From Bradyrhizobium sp. LLZ17 (lineage in GTDB: Bacteria; Pseudomonadota; Alphaproteobacteria; Rhizobiales; Xanthobacteraceae): a stretch of 64,000 nucleotides of DNA. Below are positions 60,779 to 64,000 of the stretch, piece after piece (within the stretch, counting starts at the first letter, position 1; every line of letters starts with the position of its first letter). The position numbers and the translations under genes were made by a program. The notes below the pieces were generated by a model. It worked only from the letters and a program-made list of their open reading frames with translations, was not told the DNA's origin and did no database searches. The stretch is taken from contig NZ_CP165734.1 of NCBI RefSeq assembly GCF_041200145.1, positions 4,278,001 through 4,342,000 of the forward strand, written 5' to 3'.

Positions 60779-61840
60779 ATGTTCAGGCCCCTGGGACGAG
60801 ATGCCGGTTCGGCATCCCGAGCAATCTACCTGTTTGCCACGTCCATCGCCGGATTCTGCTTCTGGATCCTGGGGACTCACGAGGCAGCCGCTCATGTCAA
60901 ATGGTTCTGTGCCTACGACGCTGCGGGTCAGCCGCGAGGCCTCGAGAACGTTCTGTGCCAGGATTTTGAGCTCCTCCTGGGCGTTGCCTTGCTCTGGTTC
61001 TTTTCCGGCTGCGTGGTGGAGCGGACGTCTCTGGGTGAGCTGATGGCCCGCTCGCTGAACCGCTTCACGGAGAACCTGGAGCTGCATACCGAGCTGATAA
61101 TGCGCGCAGTTTGCGGGTTCTTCTTCGTCTCGCTCTGGGCGGTCGGAGGTATTATCCTGACCCCCGAACTGAAAACGACGTCCGCGCTGGTCGGGCCTTT
61201 GCAGCTCGCCGTCGCCGCCGGCCTGCTGTCGCGTCGTACGATGCCGCTATCCGCGGCCGGGATCGCGCTGTTGTTTGCGATTGCCGTGCGGGACTACGGT
61301 ACCTTCCATCTGGCCGATTATCCGATCTTTCTGGGGCTTGCGGCCTACCTCGCGCTCACCGGGCTGCAAAAGGATCTGTTCGGCATTTCGGCGCTCGATG
61401 TGGTGCGTTATGCGACCGCCGTCACGTTGATGTGGGCCTCGATTGAGAAGTGGGCCTATCCGGAATGGAGTTTTCCGCTCCTGATCGAGCATCCCGGCAT
61501 CACGCTTGGGTTCGAAAGCGAGTTCTACATGCGGGCCGCGGGCATGGTCGAGTTCACCCTCGCTTTCGCCTTGGCCTGGACGCCGCTGGTCCGGCGCATT
61601 GCGGGGGCTATGTTGCTCGGCATGTTTATCAGCGCGTGCTTCGAATTCGGCAAGCTTGATGTGATCGGGCACTCCGCGATCATCGTCGTCCTGGTCGCGA
61701 TCGTTTCCGATACCCGCCAGGCCGAGTCAGACCGTCGCGCTCCGTGGCTCGCCCCGGCAGGACTATGCGCGGCGCTGACGGTCACCCTGCTCGCCTATTA
61801 CGTTGGCCATGCCGCGATCTTCAACACGACAATTCTCTAG
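60779..61840 (+). CDS. Multi-pass membrane protein (DoxX-like region)
   Basis: A 353-residue inner-membrane protein with about nine hydrophobic segments, among them IYLFATSIAGFCFWILGTHE, FELLLGVALLWFFSGCVV, PLQLAVAAGLLSRR and VEFTLAFALAWTPLVRRIAG. The second half (WASIEKWAYPEWSFPLLIEH, VIGHSAIIVVLVAIV) suggests a DoxX-like fold. Function unknown. It is followed by the convergent cupredoxin gene (3' ends 5 bp apart). The start was set at 60779; no strong ribosome site is seen. Confidence 0.7.
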   Translation: MFRPLGRDAGSASRAIYLFATSIAGFCFWILGTHEAAAHVKWFCAYDAAGQPRGLENVLCQDFELLLGVALLWFFSGCVVERTSLGELMARSLNRFTENLELHTELIMRAVCGFFFVSLWAVGGIILTPELKTTSALVGPLQLAVAAGLLSRRTMPLSAAGIALLFAIAVRDYGTFHLADYPIFLGLAAYLALTGLQKDLFGISALDVVRYATAVTLMWASIEKWAYPEWSFPLLIEHPGITLGFESEFYMRAAGMVEFTLAFALAWTPLVRRIAGAMLLGMFISACFEFGKLDVIGHSAIIVVLVAIVSDTRQAESDRRAPWLAPAGLCAALTVTLLAYYVGHAAIFNTTIL

Positions 61841-61845
61841 GCCTG

Positions 61846-62202
61846 TTACTTGGTCACGTGCACGCCAAGCTTCATCTTGGGATGAATGCCGCACAGCACG
61901 GTGTAGTCGCCAGGCACGGAAAAAACCACCTCGAACTGGCTGCCCGGCTGCTGGTCACCGGTATCGAAATTAAAGCTGTCCGCGCTTAAATAGGCGTGGT
62001 GTAGGAGCTCGCCATCGTCGTTAACGAAGCGTAAAGTCTCGCCGCGCTTGATGATGATTTCTCGCGGCCTGAATTCTCGATCCTTTTGCGAGATCGTGTA
62101 AGGGGCCGCGCCCAAAGCGGCTCCTGCGAAAAGTCCCCCCACAATTGCGGCCGTGATCTGAAAAGCGAGCTCGCCCGCACGCAAAGGGAAAAGCCTCGTC
62201 AT
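61846..62202 (-). CDS. Cupredoxin (plastocyanin/azurin-like) electron carrier
   Basis: A 118-residue periplasmic blue-copper-type protein. A signal peptide spans about 1-32 (TAAIVGGLFAGAALGAAPYT). The copper ligands are all present: H69 in LLHHAYL, then C104, H107 and M110 in the CGIHPKM loop. The family carries electrons to c-type cytochromes, peroxidases or oxidases. The nearby diheme peroxidase (59323) may be its partner. The first Met (62202) gives a complete signal peptide. Confidence 0.83.
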   Translation of the reverse strand: MTRLFPLRAGELAFQITAAIVGGLFAGAALGAAPYTISQKDREFRPREIIIKRGETLRFVNDDGELLHHAYLSADSFNFDTGDQQPGSQFEVVFSVPGDYTVLCGIHPKMKLGVHVTK

Positions 62203-62408
62203 AATTTCAACCCCGCTGAAACTTCAACTTTACCAAGAATCCGTTTGGGCTCGACCCTTTCGAGCCGCGTGAGTACCCCCATACTTGTCACAGGTTGATC
62301 TTAACGATTTCCGCATCCCTTGCAGCCATTACTAGGGAAATTTTAGGCGGGGGCAGCGGCATCCGCACATATGTTTGCGATGAGTTGTTTACAGCGAAAG
62401 ACACTGTG

Positions 62409-64000
62409 ATGAGTCCTTTCGTCGACAGCGTTCCGCGTCAACTGAAACCGGTTCTCGAGACCTTTCGGTCGATAATCGCTCGATTGCCGCGGCTTGTCGC
62501 GCGCGGTTCGATCAGAACCGCGATCTTCATGTTCTGCCTTGCAATGAGTGCGATTGCAGCAGCATTGGGAGGGTATGCCACCCTCGGCATCCGGCACGCC
62601 GGTGACCTGGTTGCGAAAACCTTCGACGAGTCACTGATGTCGATCAACTATGCGCGGGCGGCCGGCGCCGATTTCGCCGCGATGCGCGTGGCATCTGCAC
62701 AACGCCTTCTCACAAAAGACCCGACGGTCCATGCGCGGCTCGATGCCGAAATTGACGAGCTGGCCAAGTCGCTTTCGGAAGACGTCACCATTGCGGCCGA
62801 GCGGTCACAGTCCGCGCGCGCCGCAAAAGCAGCCGCCAAGGTCCAGGAAGCGGCAAAAGCCTGGGTCGCGCTTCATCGGCCTCAATTTCAGACGTCTGCT
62901 GACGAAGCTGGGAATGTTAAAGCGAGCGGTCGTGAGATCAACGGCGTTGATCGATATTCCAATACTGTGAACCAGCAGATCGAGTTGCTGGTGAACTATA
63001 CGGCCGGGGATGGATTTCTATTTCGCCAGCGAGCGCTGGCTGCGATCAACCGGGATCTACAACTCAATGTGGCAGGGCTGACCATCGCGCTTGTTCTCTC
63101 TGGTCTTTTCTCCTGGTTGTTGGCGCGGCGGATCATTGGTCCCGTCGCTATAGCATCCAAAGCGGCCAGGAGCATCGCCGATGGCGACTTGAACACAAGC
63201 ATTCCAGAGGGCAGTGGCGACGAGCTTGGTACGCTCCTGACGGCTATGGGCAGAATGCGGGACAACATAAAGGCGATGGTCGACCGGGAGGTGGCGCAGC
63301 GGCGTTCGGCGCAAGCGCGGCTTTCCGATGCGCTCGAGCACTCGCGTGAGGGCGTCGTCCTCCTGGACCAAAACGGCGAGATCGCGTTAGCCAATTCCAG
63401 AGCGAGCGAGTTTATTCGCTGCTCTCCGCAGCTGGTCCATCCGTTGCGGACGGCCGGTGCGCCCGGCGCGCAGCCCTCAACGGAACTCATGCTCCAAGAG
63501 GACGCTAACGAGTTCGCAGGGGTGGAGAGCGAGGCCCAGCTCCCGGACGGAACATGGCTGCGGGTCAGCTGTAGCCCGACCCAGGAAGGCGGGGTCATTC
63601 TCGTCTACAGCGACATCAGCGGTTTGAAGCAACAGAAAGCTGAGCTGCATGCGACCAATCTGCGATTGGATGCGGCGCTTACGCATATGTCGCAAGGCCT
63701 CTGTCTCTATGACGGAGAAGGACGGCTGCAGGTTGTCAACCGGCGCTTCTGCGAGATCTTCGACATTTCGCCGGAGCTTGTGCTTCCAGGGATGTCGTTC
63801 GACGACGTCCTCCGCCTGAGTGTTGCCGCCGGAAATCATGGCAGCCAGACGGTGGCCGACCTTCGCGCGGAAAGCGAGGAGTTGTTGGCGCGCGGGAAAG
63901 ACGGCTCCTACCTTCAGCAGCTCAGCGGCAACCGCGTTGTCTCGATCGCCCATCGCTCCACATCCGACGGCAGCTGGCTCATCAGTTGTGAAGATGTGAC
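62409..64000 (+). CDS. HAMP/PAS-domain membrane sensor, 3' end outside the window
   Basis: An open frame from ATG 62409 to the window end (530 codons, no stop). An N-terminal TM helix (IRTAIFMFCLAMSAIAAALG) precedes a helical extracytoplasmic sensor region (about 65-205). A second TM helix (VAGLTIALVLSGLFSWLLA) follows, then a HAMP domain (RRIIGPVAIASKAARSIADG, DELGTLLTAM), a PAS region (ALEHSREGVVLLDQNGEIAL) and a second PAS_7-type region (LTHMSQGLCLYDGEGRLQVV). PAS_7 proteins of Bradyrhizobium usually continue into GGDEF/EAL or histidine-kinase domains, so the output is unknown here. The ligand cannot be predicted. Confidence 0.75.
   Translation, partial: MSPFVDSVPRQLKPVLETFRSIIARLPRLVARGSIRTAIFMFCLAMSAIAAALGGYATLGIRHAGDLVAKTFDESLMSINYARAAGADFAAMRVASAQRLLTKDPTVHARLDAEIDELAKSLSEDVTIAAERSQSARAAKAAAKVQEAAKAWVALHRPQFQTSADEAGNVKASGREINGVDRYSNTVNQQIELLVNYTAGDGFLFRQRALAAINRDLQLNVAGLTIALVLSGLFSWLLARRIIGPVAIASKAARSIADGDLNTSIPEGSGDELGTLLTAMGRMRDNIKAMVDREVAQRRSAQARLSDALEHSREGVVLLDQNGEIALANSRASEFIRCSPQLVHPLRTAGAPGAQPSTELMLQEDANEFAGVESEAQLPDGTWLRVSCSPTQEGGVILVYSDISGLKQQKAELHATNLRLDAALTHMSQGLCLYDGEGRLQVVNRRFCEIFDISPELVLPGMSFDDVLRLSVAAGNHGSQTVADLRAESEELLARGKDGSYLQQLSGNRVVSIAHRSTSDGSWLISCEDV

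Overview
The window looks like chromosomal DNA of a Bradyrhizobium-type alphaproteobacterium (order Rhizobiales). The reasons are the high GC content, the family content (FMN-binding glutamate synthase-like protein, Omp25/OprB porin fusion, many NMT1-type ABC systems, CoA-linked aromatic catabolism) and at least seven families of palindromic intergenic repeats of the kind that litter Bradyrhizobium genomes. This assignment is inference from recognition, not from a search.

Layout. 1-8.2 kb: the 3' end of a molybdate transporter ATPase, a K+/H+ antiporter, an MscS channel, methionine aminopeptidase, an Ada/AraC regulator, a drug/metabolite exporter, radC and small proteins. 8.5-12.6 kb: a lysozyme/peptidoglycan-binding protein, an ECF sigma factor with its YCII/DGPF partner, and a two-domain Inh-type inhibitor. 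12.6-17.5 kb: a compact ABC-uptake operon (binding protein, ATPase, permease, 2-hydroxyacid dehydrogenase) divergent from a creatininase-family hydrolase. 17.6-31 kb: a porin fusion, a chemoreceptor, a CNNM/CorC protein, PilZ, a glutamate-synthase-like enzyme, ferredoxin-NADP reductase, an ATP-grasp protein, an amino-acid binding protein and a dicarboxylate/amino-acid symporter. 31-38.6 kb: an oxidoreductase, a Cys-rich secreted protein and a CoA-dependent aromatic pathway (flavin hydroxylase, aryl-CoA ligase, MarR, zeta GST, gentisate dioxygenase). Two near-identical operator-like sites flank that pathway. 38.7-44 kb: a second ABC system with an FAD oxidoreductase and a divergent LysR gene. 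44-51.3 kb: enoyl-CoA hydratase, ketopantoate-reductase-like protein, hydrolase, TetR, SDR, acyl-CoA dehydrogenase and an amidohydrolase.

At 51.28 kb the character changes. A 47-bp 3' fragment of a tRNA-Arg(CCT) gene is followed by a P4-type tyrosine integrase, an AlpA-like HTH protein, a zinc-ribbon protein, a Prim-Pol replication protein and its overlapping partner, a block of CTACAACA repeats, and a small protein resembling those next to phage terminases. This int-alpA-pri-(ori)-terS-like order is that of a phage satellite (PICI/P4-like). It is the most interesting system in the window. From about 58.3 kb onward lie a secreted NTF2-like protein, a diheme cytochrome c peroxidase, a membrane protein, a cupredoxin and a HAMP/PAS receptor that runs off the end. 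The right border of the island is not visible.

Quality warning. Eight genes (antiporter, map, chemoreceptor, CNNM protein, glutamate-synthase-like enzyme, amino-acid binding protein, SDR, integrase) are each broken by a single frame change, and the CNNM gene probably by a second. Seven of the eight fit loss of exactly one base. The eighth lies in a (GC)n tract. This pattern suggests uncorrected sequencing indels rather than eight real pseudogenes.
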